64,000 nt of DNA, taken from contig NZ_JAAAMG010000002.1 of the NCBI RefSeq assembly GCF_010500815.1, positions 62,001 to 126,000 on the forward strand. Direction: 5' to 3'. This DNA is from Jiella pacifica (GTDB lineage Bacteria; Pseudomonadota; Alphaproteobacteria; Rhizobiales; Rhizobiaceae). Positions 18,082-27,517 of the stretch are shown here, one piece after another; the first letter of the stretch is position 1; the number at the start of each line of letters is the position of its first letter. The notes under the pieces are model-generated. The model saw nothing but the letters and a program-made list of their open reading frames with translations. It was not told the origin of the DNA and did no database searches. Made by a program: the position numbers and the translations under genes.

Positions 18082-18718
18082 GAGGGGACAAAAAGTGGCG
18101 CAAATGCAGCAAACCGCTGGCCACAAAGCGCGACGAGGCTTTTCGGTGCCACCACGGACGGGCCGAAGCGACCACGGCGTATCGCCAGCTACCCATCCGC
18201 CCGGCGCAAATGGGTGGCGAAGGTGACATCATCAGTGACCATGACGAAGACCGAAGGGCGTCCGGCCATCGCCCCTCCCGGGCCGAGGACGTCGCGTCAT
18301 GGAGATCGCAGATCGCTCGCCCCGCGACGGCCCTTGCTTGCGGCCAACCCAACGGCCAGCCGCCCCGGCCGTGTCGCGGAAGCCGAGAACCGGAGATCCC
18401 TACCGGGCGATATGATGGTCTGCCGGTGCGGGTCGAGGTCGAAATCCTGACGCTCGTGCATGGCGCGAGGCAACGGCCGAAGCGGTTTTGAAGGCGACCG
18501 GCGGCATTCCCCTGTCGACGCAAACTGAAACGGAATTGCTGAATTCATTCCAGCTCAATCGATCGGCGGCATTCGACCCTTTGAGGCCATCAATGGTCGC
18601 CTCTAACGACAACCGACAGTCGACGCTGGTTCGGGTCGTCTTCGGCAGCGTTGGGTGGAATGGATTGAGCCAAAAGGACTTCGAGCACTCGGGGGGAGGC
18701 TTTCGCCTTCCCACTCCT
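18082..18718. other. Long intergenic stretch upstream of the dctP promoter, no gene recognised
   Basis: About 640 bp between the dctP promoter and the next gene. Short open frames exist on both strands but none has a recognisable product, a ribosome site or codon use like its neighbours. A dyad (GTGGC at 18095-18099, GCCAC at 18120-18124) lies just upstream of the -24 box. The right half, from about 18500, is visibly less GC-rich and may belong to the acquired module that follows. Confidence 0.5.
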
Positions 18719-19669
18719 CTATTCCGCAATCCGCAGAACAATCTTTCCCCGTGTCCGGCCGCTCGCAGAAAGCGCGAGCGCTTCCCGAACCTGTGAGAGA
18801 GGCAACACGGTGCTGACGAACGGCCGCACCTTCCCCGCATTTACCAGTTCACAAATGGCCTTGAGCTGTTCGGTGTTGGGTGTGCAGAACACCCGCCCGA
18901 CGCCCACGCCGTATTGCGCTGCCTCGTTCTGAGGGAAGGCTGTTGCCGTAGTGAGAAAGCCGCCCTTTCTCAGGGTCTGAAAGGCACGTTGGAACGTGTC
19001 CCCGCCCACCGTGTCGAAGACCACGTCCATATCACGTGCAACCTGCTCGAAAGGCTGCCTGGTGTAATCGATGAAGGCATCGACACCGAGGCTGCGCACG
19101 AAGTCCTCGTTGCCGGAGGAGGCCATACCGGTGACATGAGCCCCTTTGGCTTTGGCCAACTGCACCGCCAGCGAGCCGACACCTCCCGAGCTGTTCGTGA
19201 CCAACAACTGCTGGCCACTCGCAAGACCAGCCATGTCGAACATCGCCTGCCAGGCAGTCAGCCCGCCCAACGGTACCGCCGCAGCTTCGACGAAGTCGAG
19301 GCTCGCAGGCTTGGCGACGACACCGCTCACCTTGGCCACAACGTACTCAGCGAAGCCACCGGACTTGACCATGCCGAACACCGCATCGCCAACACTGAGC
19401 GCGCTGACACCCTCACCAATTTCTGCCACCGTACCGGCAATCTCGCCTCCGAGGCAGATCGGTAAGGTGAGGCCCAGGCGCTGCCCCGCGCCATCGCGGA
19501 TCTTCCAGTCAACCGGGTTGACGCCTGCAGCATGGACCCTGATCAGGACTTCATCCGTCTGCGGTCTGGGCCGCTCCACGTCGTCGATACGCACAACGCC
19601 GTTGTCGCCGTACTCTTTAATGATTGCCGCCTTCATCGGGTTTTTGCCACTCATTACTTCCTCTGTCAT
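18719..19669 (-). CDS. NADP-dependent quinone-type oxidoreductase (zinc-independent MDR family)
   Basis: 316-residue medium-chain reductase. The N-terminal GroES-like domain ([35 protein letters not shown]) is followed by the Rossmann domain with [20 protein letters not shown] (about residues 158-178) binding NADP. The zinc-ligand Cys and His residues of true alcohol dehydrogenases are missing, as in QOR-like enzymes. The start at 19669 directly follows the stop of the darcynin-like gene (TGA then ATG); an internal ATG at 19636 ([10 protein letters not shown]) is also possible. It is controlled, probably, by the divergent TetR at 20119. Substrate is likely a quinone or electrophilic enone, by family only. 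Confidence 0.88.
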   Translation of the reverse strand: MTEEVMSGKNPMKAAIIKEYGDNGVVRIDDVERPRPQTDEVLIRVHAAGVNPVDWKIRDGAGQRLGLTLPICLGGEIAGTVAEIGEGVSALSVGDAVFGMVKSGGFAEYVVAKVSGVVAKPASLDFVEAAAVPLGGLTAWQAMFDMAGLASGQQLLVTNSSGGVGSLAVQLAKAKGAHVTGMASSGNEDFVRSLGVDAFIDYTRQPFEQVARDMDVVFDTVGGDTFQRAFQTLRKGGFLTTATAFPQNEAAQYGVGVGRVFCTPNTEQLKAICELVNAGKVRPFVSTVLPLSQVREALALSASGRTRGKIVLRIAE

Positions 19670-20032
19670 TCAAGCTGATGCGAGCGTTTTGCGGTCATAG
19701 TTGTCGGCGTATGCGTCCTCGACGCCGACCAATATTTCGATAATCCCGAAATACTTGTCCCAGAAGTCCGTTTCTCTCAGTTCCTCGACGAGCAATTCGT
19801 ATGATTTCCGATTTACAACGTTCCATACGAAGATATCCGTTACCCGAGCGCTGTAGAACTCGACGTCGAAGAAGCGAAGAGAGACGCCGCTGGCATGCTT
19901 TTTCAGTATCGGCTCCAGAACCGCTTCGCCCCACGCGAAGCGTTCGTCGACAGGCTTGTCCAGCCAGAGCCGCGTTGTCTTGACGAGCATAAATACCGTC
20001 ATCACCGTCTTGCCGATATTCTCTTCATTCAT
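19670..20032 (-). CDS. Darcynin-like protein of unknown function
   Basis: 120-residue cytoplasmic protein beginning MNEENIGKTVMTVFMLVKTTRLWL with WGEAVLEPILKKHASGVSLRFFDVEFYSARVTDIFVWNV in the centre. The TVFMLVKTTxxWL opening and the RFFDxEFYSARVTD block match what I recall of the darcynin family, small dimeric a/b-barrel-like proteins without an assigned reaction. It is the first gene of a two-gene unit with the oxidoreductase, whose ATG abuts its stop codon. The DNA here is less GC-rich than its surroundings, suggesting acquisition. The family name is from memory and should be checked by profile search. Confidence 0.7.
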   Translation of the reverse strand: MNEENIGKTVMTVFMLVKTTRLWLDKPVDERFAWGEAVLEPILKKHASGVSLRFFDVEFYSARVTDIFVWNVVNRKSYELLVEELRETDFWDKYFGIIEILVGVEDAYADNYDRKTLASA

Positions 20033-20069
20033 CTCATGTCACCTTGATTGATTGACTGGATGAATGATA

Positions 20070-20083
20070 TGAGCATTCGCTCA
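20070..20083. promoter_or_regulatory. Inverted repeat TGAGC-N4-GCTCA in the divergent darcynin/tetR gap, candidate operator
   Basis: TGAGCATTCGCTCA lies in the 86-bp gap between the divergent genes, just upstream of a -10-like TATACT (20089-20094) for the tetR direction. The symmetry and position fit an operator for the adjacent TetR protein acting on both promoters. Confidence 0.55.
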
Positions 20084-20118
20084 GTTTTTATACTCGCATT
20101 CCGATCGTGGACTTGTTT

Positions 20119-20718
20119 ATGACCGATCATCGCCCTCGTCCCCGCAAACAGCCCATTCAAGAGCGGGCACAAGCTACCGTCGCTGCGCTTGTCGAGGCGG
20201 CTGCTCGCATTCTGGAGGAGAATGGACGCGCTGGATTCTCGACCAACGCGGTGGCCGAGCGTGCAGGCGTCAGCATCGGTTCGCTTTACCAATACTTTCC
20301 GAGCAAAGAGGCGCTGCTCAGCGCGCTCATCGTTCGTGAAACGAACCTGTTGATCGCCGAGGCCAAGACCGCACTGGACGAGCCGACCGGCCGGGCCGCT
20401 CTGACAAGGCTGATCCGGGCCTGCGTGGCGCATCAGTTGCGACGGCCGGCCCTCGCCCGGTTGTTGGACTTCGAAGAAGCGGTCCTGCCGAGAGATATCG
20501 AAACAGCAAGGGTTGCCGAAGAGTTTCGCCAGATCGGCTTATCGCTGTTCAGTCGACCAGACCTCACATCGCAGGAGCCGCCTCTCGTTGTGACGCAAGA
20601 CGTGATGGCGATCATCAAGGGCATGATCGATGCAGCGGGCGAGCGAGGTGAGACCATCCAGATTGATCTGGCTGCACGTGTGGAGCGTGCAGTTCTCGGT
20701 TATCTCACGTACTCGTAG
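20119..20718 (+). CDS. TetR/AcrR family regulator of the darcynin-oxidoreductase pair
   Basis: 199-residue repressor with N-terminal TetR helix-turn-helix: ATVAALVEAAARILEENG, then GFSTNAVAERAGVSIGSLYQYFPSKEALLSAL. The C-terminal region (HQLRRPALARLLDFEEAVLP) is the ligand/dimer domain. ATG 20119 is preferred; a GTG at 20107 would add four residues and neither has a strong ribosome site. Divergent from the darcynin-like gene with a candidate operator between. Divergent TetR plus NADP-oxidoreductase is a typical arrangement for response to electrophiles or quinones, which is inference. Confidence 0.88.
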   Translation: MTDHRPRPRKQPIQERAQATVAALVEAAARILEENGRAGFSTNAVAERAGVSIGSLYQYFPSKEALLSALIVRETNLLIAEAKTALDEPTGRAALTRLIRACVAHQLRRPALARLLDFEEAVLPRDIETARVAEEFRQIGLSLFSRPDLTSQEPPLVVTQDVMAIIKGMIDAAGERGETIQIDLAARVERAVLGYLTYS

Positions 20719-20901
20719 CTTATTTTTGCGGATGGCGGGTGGCAGGTAGCGAAGATAGTTGGACTACCGAATGGGACAGCAATGTCTGCTTTGATCGTCC
20801 CTGACCCTCAAGTTGCCCGACCGCTTTCCACCCACCCCGGTCGATCGCTTTGAAACACTTTCAGCCTATTCTCCCTCACGCGCCGCCCCTCGCCTCCCGC
20901 A

Positions 20902-22287
20902 TCACTCCTCCAATCCGACCCCGCCCTCGATCCCGAGCCTCCTGATCTTGTCGTAGAGGCCCTTTCGGGAGATCTGCAGCGCCTCGTAGGTCGGCTTCAG
21001 CGCGCCGCCATTGCGGGCGAGCTCGGCCTCGATGACCGAGCGCTCGTAGGACGCAAGGCGATCGGCCAGGGAGCCGGAGGCGCCATTGCCGCCCGCTGCG
21101 ACACCGGCGACCGCCCCCTGCCCTTCCTCCGCCTCGAAGCCCGGCCACATGCCGAGGACGAAGCGGTCGGCATAGTTCCTGAGTTCGCGGACGTTGCCCG
21201 GCCAGTCTTGTCGCATCAGCTGCATTTCCAGCGCGTGGCTCACCGCCGGGATCTCGCGGCGAAAGCGCGCTCGCGCTTCGCGGGCGAGGTGGAAGAACAG
21301 GAGCGGCACGTCCTCGCGGCGCTCCCGCAGGGGCGGGATGGTCAGGGTGACGACGTTGAGGCGGTAATAGAGGTCGAGCCGGAAGCGCCCGCCGAGGCCT
21401 GCCTCGGCGAGATCGGTCTTGGTCGCCGCGACGAAGCGGACGTCGAGCGGAATCGGCCGGTTGGAGCCGAGGCGTTCCACCGAGCGCGTCTCGATGGCGC
21501 GCAGCAGCTTGGCCTGCAGGTCGAACGGCATGGATTCGATCTCGTCGAGGAAGATCGTGCCGCGATTGGCATGTTCGAGCTTGCCGATCCGTTGCTTCGC
21601 CGCGCCCGTGAAGGCGCCGGGCTCGTGGCCGAACAGCTCGGATTCGATGATATCGGCCGGCAGGGCCGCGCAGTTGATGGCGACGAAATTGCCCTTCGCC
21701 CGGCCACCGCAATCGTGCAGCGCCCGCGCCACCACCTCCTTGCCGGTGCCGGTTTCGCCGAGGACGAGAACGTCGACGTCGGTGTCGGCGAGGGCATGGA
21801 TCTGCTGGCGCAGCCGCTGGATGCCGGGCGTGCGGCCGACGAGGCGCCCGGCGAGCTCGTCGCCGCCGTCGAGGGTCGAGCGCAGGATGCGGTTCTCGAG
21901 GACCAGCCGGCGCTTTTCCAGGGCCCGCTCGGCGACGGCCATCAGCCGCGACACCGAGAACGGCTTCTCGATGAAGTCGTATGCCCCGGCGCGCATAGCA
22001 TCGACGGCCATCTGCACGTCGCCATGGCCGGTGATCAGGATGACCGGCATTGTCGGGTCGATCGCCAGCGCCGCCTTCAGAAACGACAGGCCGTCCATGC
22101 CGGGCATGCGGATGTCGCTGACGATCACGGCGTAGGATTCGGTGCCGATCCGCGTCAGCACCTCCTCGGTGGTGCGATGGGGCGAGACGGCGAAGCCGCC
22201 GAGCTCCAGCCCCTGCTGCAGCGCGTGGCGCAGATCCTCGTCGTCCTCGATAAGGTGAACGACCGCCCGCTCGAAATCCTTCGCCAC
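20902..22287 (-). CDS. dctD: Sigma54-dependent response regulator (DctD type)
   Basis: 461-residue NtrC-family activator. The receiver domain has acidic residues EDD near 14-16, phospho-acceptor Asp58 (VIVSDIRMPGMDG) and Lys108. The AAA+ domain has Walker A GETGTGKE (177-184), the sigma54-contact motif GAFTGA (224-229) and Walker B TIFLDEI (244-250). The C-terminal Fis-type helix-turn-helix is SYERSVIEAELARNGG...ALQISRKGLYDKIRRLGI. The GTG at 22287 is chosen because receiver homology starts there, 7 bp after the dctB stop, with GAGGG before it. It should respond to DctB and activate the dctPQM promoter at 18066-18081. Confidence 0.92.
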   Translation of the reverse strand: MAKDFERAVVHLIEDDEDLRHALQQGLELGGFAVSPHRTTEEVLTRIGTESYAVIVSDIRMPGMDGLSFLKAALAIDPTMPVILITGHGDVQMAVDAMRAGAYDFIEKPFSVSRLMAVAERALEKRRLVLENRILRSTLDGGDELAGRLVGRTPGIQRLRQQIHALADTDVDVLVLGETGTGKEVVARALHDCGGRAKGNFVAINCAALPADIIESELFGHEPGAFTGAAKQRIGKLEHANRGTIFLDEIESMPFDLQAKLLRAIETRSVERLGSNRPIPLDVRFVAATKTDLAEAGLGGRFRLDLYYRLNVVTLTIPPLRERREDVPLLFFHLAREARARFRREIPAVSHALEMQLMRQDWPGNVRELRNYADRFVLGMWPGFEAEEGQGAVAGVAAGGNGASGSLADRLASYERSVIEAELARNGGALKPTYEALQISRKGLYDKIRRLGIEGGVGLEE

Positions 22288-22294
22288 GAAACCC

Positions 22295-24052
22295 TCACTC
22301 CGCCGCTTGGCGCTCGGCCGCGGCCGCCCGCAGTGAGACGGCGAAAATGCAGCCGCCCTGCGGACCGTCGCGCAGCGCGATGCTGCCGCCAAAGTCCTTG
22401 GCGATGCTGTAGGCGATCGAGAGGCCGATGCCGATACCCGATCCCGTCTCCTTGGTGGTGAAGAACGGCTCGAACACGGCGCCGCCGATCTCCTCGGGAA
22501 TGCCGGGACCGTTGTCGGAAACGAGCACGACGACGGTCTCACCGGCATCTTCGAGATCGACGCGGATCTCGGCGCCCGGGCGCCCGGCCAGCGCGTCGAT
22601 GGCGTTGTTCGCCAGGTTCACGAAGATCTGCGACAGCCGCGTGCGGCCGCCGACGACGTCGACCGCCCGCAGCCGTTCGTCGACGACGAGCGCGACGCCT
22701 TCCTTGCGGGCGCGCGGACCGACCAGGATCATCGCCTCGTCGAGCACCGCCGCGAGCGGCACGGGCATGGTGCTCGTCCCCGGCTTGCGCGCGAAGGACA
22801 GGAGCGTGCGCGACAGTTCGGCCATCCGCTCCACCATCTGGCCGATGCGCTTCAGATTGTCGCCCGCGAGATCGCCCCGGCCACGGGCGAGAAACTCGCC
22901 GGCATTCTCGGCATAGGTGGCGATCGCCGCCAGCGGCTGGTTGAACTCGTGGCTGAGCGCCGCCGACATCTGGCCGAGGGCGGCCAGCTTGGCGGCCTGG
23001 ACGAGATCGGCCTGGGCCTTGCGCAGCCGGTCCTCGGCCTGGCGCCGCTCGGCGATCTCCGAGGACAGCGAGCGGTTGGTGGCGTTGAGGGCGCGGGTGC
23101 GATCGCGCACCAGCCGTTCGAGCCGCAGCGCCGCAACCCGCTCGGCCCGCCGGCCGAGCACGGCGCGCTCGCGCCGCCAGACGACGAGGGCGACGAGCGC
23201 CGCCCCGAGAAGCGCCGCCAGCGCCGCAATCAGACCGCCTGTCAGCCGCGCTTCCATTACCGGCCGGGCGTCGGCGAGGACGTGCAGCCGCCAATCGAGC
23301 AACGGCAGGTCGCGAACGAGATCGAGATAGGGAATCGCCATGCTCCCGACCCTGAAGCGCCGTTCGGGCAGCCCGTCGTCGGCGATCTCATGCAGCGGCT
23401 TCAGCCGCCATCGCGGCTGATTGGTCAGGAAGATCGTCCCGGCGGGATCGGTCACGAAGATCGGGTTGGTCGACAGCGACCACGTCGCCTCGATCTCGTC
23501 GAAGCCGACATAGACGACGACGATGCCGATCAGCGTCAGGCCGGTTCGAACGCCCGAAGCGAATGCATAAGCGCGCTCGTCGCTGTCGATCGCGATGGCG
23601 GCGCGGCCAAGCCGGCCCTGGCGAACGGCTTCGATCAACGCCTCGCGGTCGGGCGAGCGGTCGAGGAAGAAGCCGTGGGCGGAGGCGAGCACGTCGCCAT
23701 CGGGATAGAGGAAGGCGACGTCCTTGGCGCCGGAAAGGCTCGCCACCTCCCGCGCCTTCAACCGCGCACGCTCATGCTCGCCCGTATCCGGCTCCTGGCG
23801 AAACAGCCCGGCGACGTCCTGCTGGCGGGCGAGCAGCGGCGGCAGCAGCCGGTACTTGTCGAGAACGCCGGTCAGCGTCTCGCGCTGCACGGCGAGCGTC
23901 TCGACGGCTTCGCGCCCGACCGCGATCCGGGCGGCATCGGCCTGGATGCTGGCGACCAGCCAGATCGCCGTGAGGGACAGGCTCGCCACCACCAGCGCGG
24001 CGACCAGACGGACGCGCCGAAACCGCTCTCTGATGCCTCGCCTGCTCGCCAT
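22295..24052 (-). CDS. dctB: Membrane sensor histidine kinase (DctB type)
   Basis: 585-residue sensor. A membrane segment at about residues 17-36, a periplasmic sensing region of about 230 residues (double PDC/PAS-like, with FLYPDGDVLASAHGFFLDRS and FVTDPAGTIFLTNQPRW) and a second membrane segment near 272-292. A linker coiled coil (about 305-355) leads to the phospho-acceptor His368 in GQMSAALSHEFNQPLAAI, then the ATP-binding boxes LANNAIDALAG, SDNGPGIPEE and GSGIGIGLSIAY. The FNQPLAAI form of the H-box is typical of DctB. It is first gene of dctB-dctD. Confidence 0.92.
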   Translation of the reverse strand: MASRRGIRERFRRVRLVAALVVASLSLTAIWLVASIQADAARIAVGREAVETLAVQRETLTGVLDKYRLLPPLLARQQDVAGLFRQEPDTGEHERARLKAREVASLSGAKDVAFLYPDGDVLASAHGFFLDRSPDREALIEAVRQGRLGRAAIAIDSDERAYAFASGVRTGLTLIGIVVVYVGFDEIEATWSLSTNPIFVTDPAGTIFLTNQPRWRLKPLHEIADDGLPERRFRVGSMAIPYLDLVRDLPLLDWRLHVLADARPVMEARLTGGLIAALAALLGAALVALVVWRRERAVLGRRAERVAALRLERLVRDRTRALNATNRSLSSEIAERRQAEDRLRKAQADLVQAAKLAALGQMSAALSHEFNQPLAAIATYAENAGEFLARGRGDLAGDNLKRIGQMVERMAELSRTLLSFARKPGTSTMPVPLAAVLDEAMILVGPRARKEGVALVVDERLRAVDVVGGRTRLSQIFVNLANNAIDALAGRPGAEIRVDLEDAGETVVVLVSDNGPGIPEEIGGAVFEPFFTTKETGSGIGIGLSIAYSIAKDFGGSIALRDGPQGGCIFAVSLRAAAAERQAAE

Positions 24053-24121
24053 CGTCCCTCGACCGCCGTTGCCGGCGCGATCCTAGCGAAGAACGCCGCT
24101 CCGACACAGGCCCCCGGCGCC

Positions 24122-25294
24122 CTACGGCCTGAAGAAGCGGCCGGCCACACCCAGAAGCCAACGGTCGGAGCCACGCGGGCCGACGAGCGACAGTCCGAAC
24201 GGCGCCCCGTCAAGGGTGCCCGCCGGGAAGACGACCTGTGGCAGGCGGGCCATGCCCGCGACGGCGAGGAGCTTCATCGCCTCGTGGCGGAAGGCGTCGA
24301 ACACGGCGCGCTCGGCGTCGCGCCGGAACGGCGCGTCGTGCACCACCGGCGCCAGCAACACGCCGTCCGCGCCGAGGAGCGCGTCCATGGCGGCGGCGAA
24401 GGGCCCGCGCACGGCATTGGCGGCCGCCTCGTCCTCCTCGTTCAGCTGGCGCGCGAAGGCGACGCGTTCATCGAGCCCGGCGGCAAGCGGCATCCTCGTC
24501 GCGTCGATGAAGGGCAGGACGGAGCGCCTGGCATCGCAGCCCTGCAGGACCCGGAAGGCTTCATAAAGCGCCTCCGCCCCGCCGTCCGGATAGAGCGAGA
24601 CCGGCTCCGCCCCGATCGCCCCGAAGACTGAATCGTAGATCGCCCGCTGTTCGGGACCGAGGCGGCCGACCATGTCGACGGGCATCAGCCAGCGCGGCCG
24701 CGCCGGCGCGTCGGCGGCATCCGGCCCGAGCAGGACCGCCGCCGCGCGCTCCAACGTGTCGGCGTCCCTCGCAAACAGCCCGGCGGTGTCGAAGCTCGCG
24801 GCGAGTTCCATACAGCCCGCGAGCGACACCCGCCCGTGGGTCGGCCGGATGCCCCACAATCCGCAGAAGCTCGCCGGCGCCCGCACCGAGCCGCCGGTGT
24901 CCGTGCCGATGCCGATATCGGCAAGCCCCGCGGCGACGGCCGCGGCCGAGCCCGAGGAGGATCCGCCGGGAATGCGGTCCGGCGCCGCCGGATTGATCGG
25001 CGCGCCGAAATGGGCGTTCAGCCCGTAGAGCGCCCAGGCGAGTTCGTCGGTATGGGTCTTGCCGACGAAGCGCGCGCCGGCGTCCAGAAGGGCTTGTACC
25101 GCGGGCGCGGTCTCGGTCTCGACCGCGCTCATGGCGAGCTTCAGCGGACATCCCCAGCTCGTCCGGTAGCCCTCGACCGCGAAGAGATCTTTGACCGCCA
25201 GACGCAGGCCCGTCAGTGGCCCTTCTGCGGCGGAAGGCACCGCGACCGGCGGATAGGGCATGAAGGCATGGACCGGATCGTCGTCGATGAGCAT
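24122..25294 (-). CDS. Amidase signature family enzyme (AtzE/AtzF-like)
   Basis: 390-residue amidohydrolase using the Ser-cisSer-Lys triad. The catalytic Lys is in LAVKDLFAVEGY (about residue 35); the glycine/serine signature is PGGSSSGSAAAVAAGLADIGIGTDTGGSVRAPASFCG, giving the cis-Ser and the nucleophile Ser (in GGSVR). It is shorter than typical 450-500 residue amidases, like the AtzE/short-amidase group. ATG 25294 (LIDDDPVHAFMPY) fits family N-termini; a GTG at 25312 is possible. It is the last gene of a nitrogen-catabolic run, 81 bp after the cytosine-deaminase-like gene. Substrate unknown; a ureido or amide product of the upstream enzymes is likely. Confidence 0.88.
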   Translation of the reverse strand: MLIDDDPVHAFMPYPPVAVPSAAEGPLTGLRLAVKDLFAVEGYRTSWGCPLKLAMSAVETETAPAVQALLDAGARFVGKTHTDELAWALYGLNAHFGAPINPAAPDRIPGGSSSGSAAAVAAGLADIGIGTDTGGSVRAPASFCGLWGIRPTHGRVSLAGCMELAASFDTAGLFARDADTLERAAAVLLGPDAADAPARPRWLMPVDMVGRLGPEQRAIYDSVFGAIGAEPVSLYPDGGAEALYEAFRVLQGCDARRSVLPFIDATRMPLAAGLDERVAFARQLNEEDEAAANAVRGPFAAAMDALLGADGVLLAPVVHDAPFRRDAERAVFDAFRHEAMKLLAVAGMARLPQVVFPAGTLDGAPFGLSLVGPRGSDRWLLGVAGRFFRP

Positions 25295-25375
25295 CGCAGG
25301 ACAGTCTCTCACTGGAGGGAGGATGGGGATGGAAGGCGATGGACGCGCCAGGCGTCGGACTGCCGCAAGGGCCGG

Positions 25376-26626
25376 TCACCGCCCACCGTCGGCCTCGCCG
25401 CGAAATAGCCTCGGGAGTGCGTGCTCGAAGGTCTGCCGCCCGGCCTTCCAGCCGGCGATCGGCTGGGCGATGCGGCGCACCGCATCGACGGCGTCCACCG
25501 CATCGAGAACGAGGAGATCGGCCGGCGCGCCGACCGCCGGTGCCGACGGCCGCGACAGCCCGATGACCGAAGCGGCGCTCTCGCCGACCATGGAAAAGCT
25601 ACGGGCGATCTCCTCGTTGGCGCCGATCTGCGCGACATTGGCGAAGAGATTGGCCATGCGGACCAGCGAGGCGTCGCCGAAGGGGGTGAAGGGATTGAGG
25701 ACGTTGTTGGTGGCGACCGCCGTCCGGACGCCGGCGGCGGCGAGAAAGTCGGCCCGCGCCATGCCTCTCGGCGCAAGGCGGTCGGCGCCCCGGCCCATGA
25801 GATAGAGATCCGTCGCCGGCAGCACGACGACGCCGATATCCGCTTCGGCAAGTTGCTCCGCGAACTGGCGGAACCGCTCCGGGGCCATTGCCGAAAGCTT
25901 GCTGGCATGGCCGATCGAGACGCGGCCCTCAAGGCCTCGCCGACGGGTCGCAGCGATCAGGCCGGGAAGATCAGAGCCCTCCGGGTCGAGGTCGAAGTCG
26001 ATGTGGAAGTCCGCCGGCACGGCGAAGCGCTCGGCGAGGTCGAGGATGAGATCGATGTGCCGGACCGGATCCGGATCGGTGTAGGGGCAGCCGCCGACGC
26101 TGGTGGCGCCCTGTTCGAGCGCGGCGATCAGGAGATCGTAGGTCGCCATTTCCTGGGTGAGCCCCTCCTGCGCGAAGGCGCAGAGGTCGAGGTCGATCAT
26201 CGCCGCATAGTCGCGCTTCAGCTGGGTGAGCGCTTCAAAAGACGACAGGCCGACGCGCGGATCGGTCTCGACGAAGCTGCGCATCGCCATCGTCCCGTTG
26301 ACGATCGCCGCGTGAAGCACCGTCTCGGCGCGGGCATAGACGTCCTCCTGTGTGAAGTCGGCCTTGGCCCCAGCGGTCAGCAAGACGGCTTCCTGCAGCG
26401 TCCCCTCGCAGATCGGGCAACGGCCGAGAATGCCGGCCTTGTCGAGATGGATGTGGGCGTCGACCAGACCCGTGCAGACGAAACGCCCATCCGCCGGACG
26501 CTCCGGCCCGCCCTGCGGCAAGGCTGCCTCGATTGCCACGATCCGACCGTTGAAAACGCCGATGTCGGCTGGTTCGCCGTGCCCGTCGATCCGGGCCTGC
26601 CTGAGGATGAAGTCGAACGTCGCCAT
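25376..26626 (-). CDS. Amidohydrolase of the cytosine deaminase/AtzC-like group
   Basis: 416-residue metal-dependent TIM-barrel hydrolase. Metal ligands visible: VDAHIHLDKAG (HxH, about residue 57), PADFHIDFDLDPE (His), SIGHASKLS (His) and the late ATNNVLNPFTPFGD with the conserved Asp. The HIHLDK motif and the N-terminal beta-sandwich (FDFILRQARIDGHGEPADIGVFNGRI) place it with CodA-type deaminases that act on cyclic C-N bonds. Thus it may deaminate a pyrimidine- or triazine-like ring. It is 27 bp after the GNAT gene and followed by the amidase, so probably co-transcribed. The exact substrate is not deducible. Confidence 0.88.
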   Translation of the reverse strand: MATFDFILRQARIDGHGEPADIGVFNGRIVAIEAALPQGGPERPADGRFVCTGLVDAHIHLDKAGILGRCPICEGTLQEAVLLTAGAKADFTQEDVYARAETVLHAAIVNGTMAMRSFVETDPRVGLSSFEALTQLKRDYAAMIDLDLCAFAQEGLTQEMATYDLLIAALEQGATSVGGCPYTDPDPVRHIDLILDLAERFAVPADFHIDFDLDPEGSDLPGLIAATRRRGLEGRVSIGHASKLSAMAPERFRQFAEQLAEADIGVVVLPATDLYLMGRGADRLAPRGMARADFLAAAGVRTAVATNNVLNPFTPFGDASLVRMANLFANVAQIGANEEIARSFSMVGESAASVIGLSRPSAPAVGAPADLLVLDAVDAVDAVRRIAQPIAGWKAGRQTFEHALPRLFRGEADGGR

Positions 26627-26653
26627 CTTCTTCGCCCCCCCCCCGCCGGAAGC

Positions 26654-27517
26654 TCAGCCGAGCTCGAAGCTGGTAATGCCGAAGATCTCGTCGAGCGGCA
26701 AGGACGGCGGCATACCCGTCACCATTCGGGCCGTCTCGAAAACCGGCAGAAGCCCGCGGGACCTTGCCAGGCCGACGGCGGCGGCATTGGACTCGGGAAC
26801 GTCGAGGACGACCGTCTCGCCGGACGGGGCCGTGCGAACCAGCGCGTCGAAGAGGCTAGCGGCGATCTCGGGCGACGCGGCGAAGAGCGGTCCGATCTTG
26901 AAGCCGACACGGCACGGACGGATGACGCCGTAGCCGGCCGGTGCGCCATCCGGCCGCTCGACGAGCCTGGCGACGTGTCCGGGCGTGGAAAGCCAAGCGG
27001 TAAGAAACACCGGCCGCGGGGTGCCGAAACGGGCGGCGTCGTAGCCGACGATGCGCTCGAAATCGCCCTGCGTCACCGGCCGCGTATCGTCGGGCGCCGC
27101 GATGACCCTCGGCACGGGGCCCTCGTATCGAACGTTGCGGTGCTGGAAGACGAAGCCGGATTTGGCGTAGTTCGCCTGCTGGTCGACGACGCCGTCGAGC
27201 CCCACCGAGCGCCCGGCGAGCCGCGCCATGCCGGCCTGCCAGAGTGCCCGTCCGATGCCGCGGCCGCGCAGCTCCGGCCGAACGATGTAAAAGCCGAGGA
27301 AGCCGTGAGTGTCGCCAAAGGCGACCACGGAGATCGAGGCGGCCGGCTCGCCGTCGAGAAAGGCCATCAGAAACCCGTCGGGATCGGCGGCACGAAAGGC
27401 TTCCGCATCGCACAGGCCGGGATTCCATCCCTCCCCCGCGGCCCATTCCACAGCAAGCGCGACCTCTGCCTCGCTCATCACGCGAATGTCGAGGCCGCCC
27501 GCTTCGCCCGTTCTCAC
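26654..27517 (-). CDS. GNAT family N-acetyltransferase, two-domain
   Basis: 287-residue protein with an N-terminal GNAT domain: VMSEAEVALAVEWAAGEGWNPG, LDGEPAASISVVAFGDTHGFLGFYIVRPELRGRGIGRALW, where RGRGIG is the acetyl-CoA pyrophosphate loop. A second half (about 150-287, with GYGVIRPCRVGFKIGPLFA) resembles the C-terminal GNAT-like YitH/HepT-type acetyltransferase_18 domain. The GTG at 27515-27517 overlaps the racemase stop (GTGA) and has GGGAG 6 bases before it, so the pair is translationally coupled. Acceptor unknown; in such loci it may N-acetylate an amino product. Confidence 0.85.
   Translation of the reverse strand: MRTGEAGGLDIRVMSEAEVALAVEWAAGEGWNPGLCDAEAFRAADPDGFLMAFLDGEPAASISVVAFGDTHGFLGFYIVRPELRGRGIGRALWQAGMARLAGRSVGLDGVVDQQANYAKSGFVFQHRNVRYEGPVPRVIAAPDDTRPVTQGDFERIVGYDAARFGTPRPVFLTAWLSTPGHVARLVERPDGAPAGYGVIRPCRVGFKIGPLFAASPEIAASLFDALVRTAPSGETVVLDVPESNAAAVGLARSRGLLPVFETARMVTGMPPSLPLDEIFGITSFELG

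Noticed and set aside
18095-18124. GTGGC/GCCAC dyad as a DctD upstream activating site
   Set aside because: It is only about 14 bp from the -24 box and the arms are five bases; activator sites normally lie farther upstream.
18400-18840. Small frames on both strands in the gap upstream of the oxidoreductase
   Set aside because: They overlap the 3' end of the oxidoreductase gene and show no family, start signal or consistent codon use.
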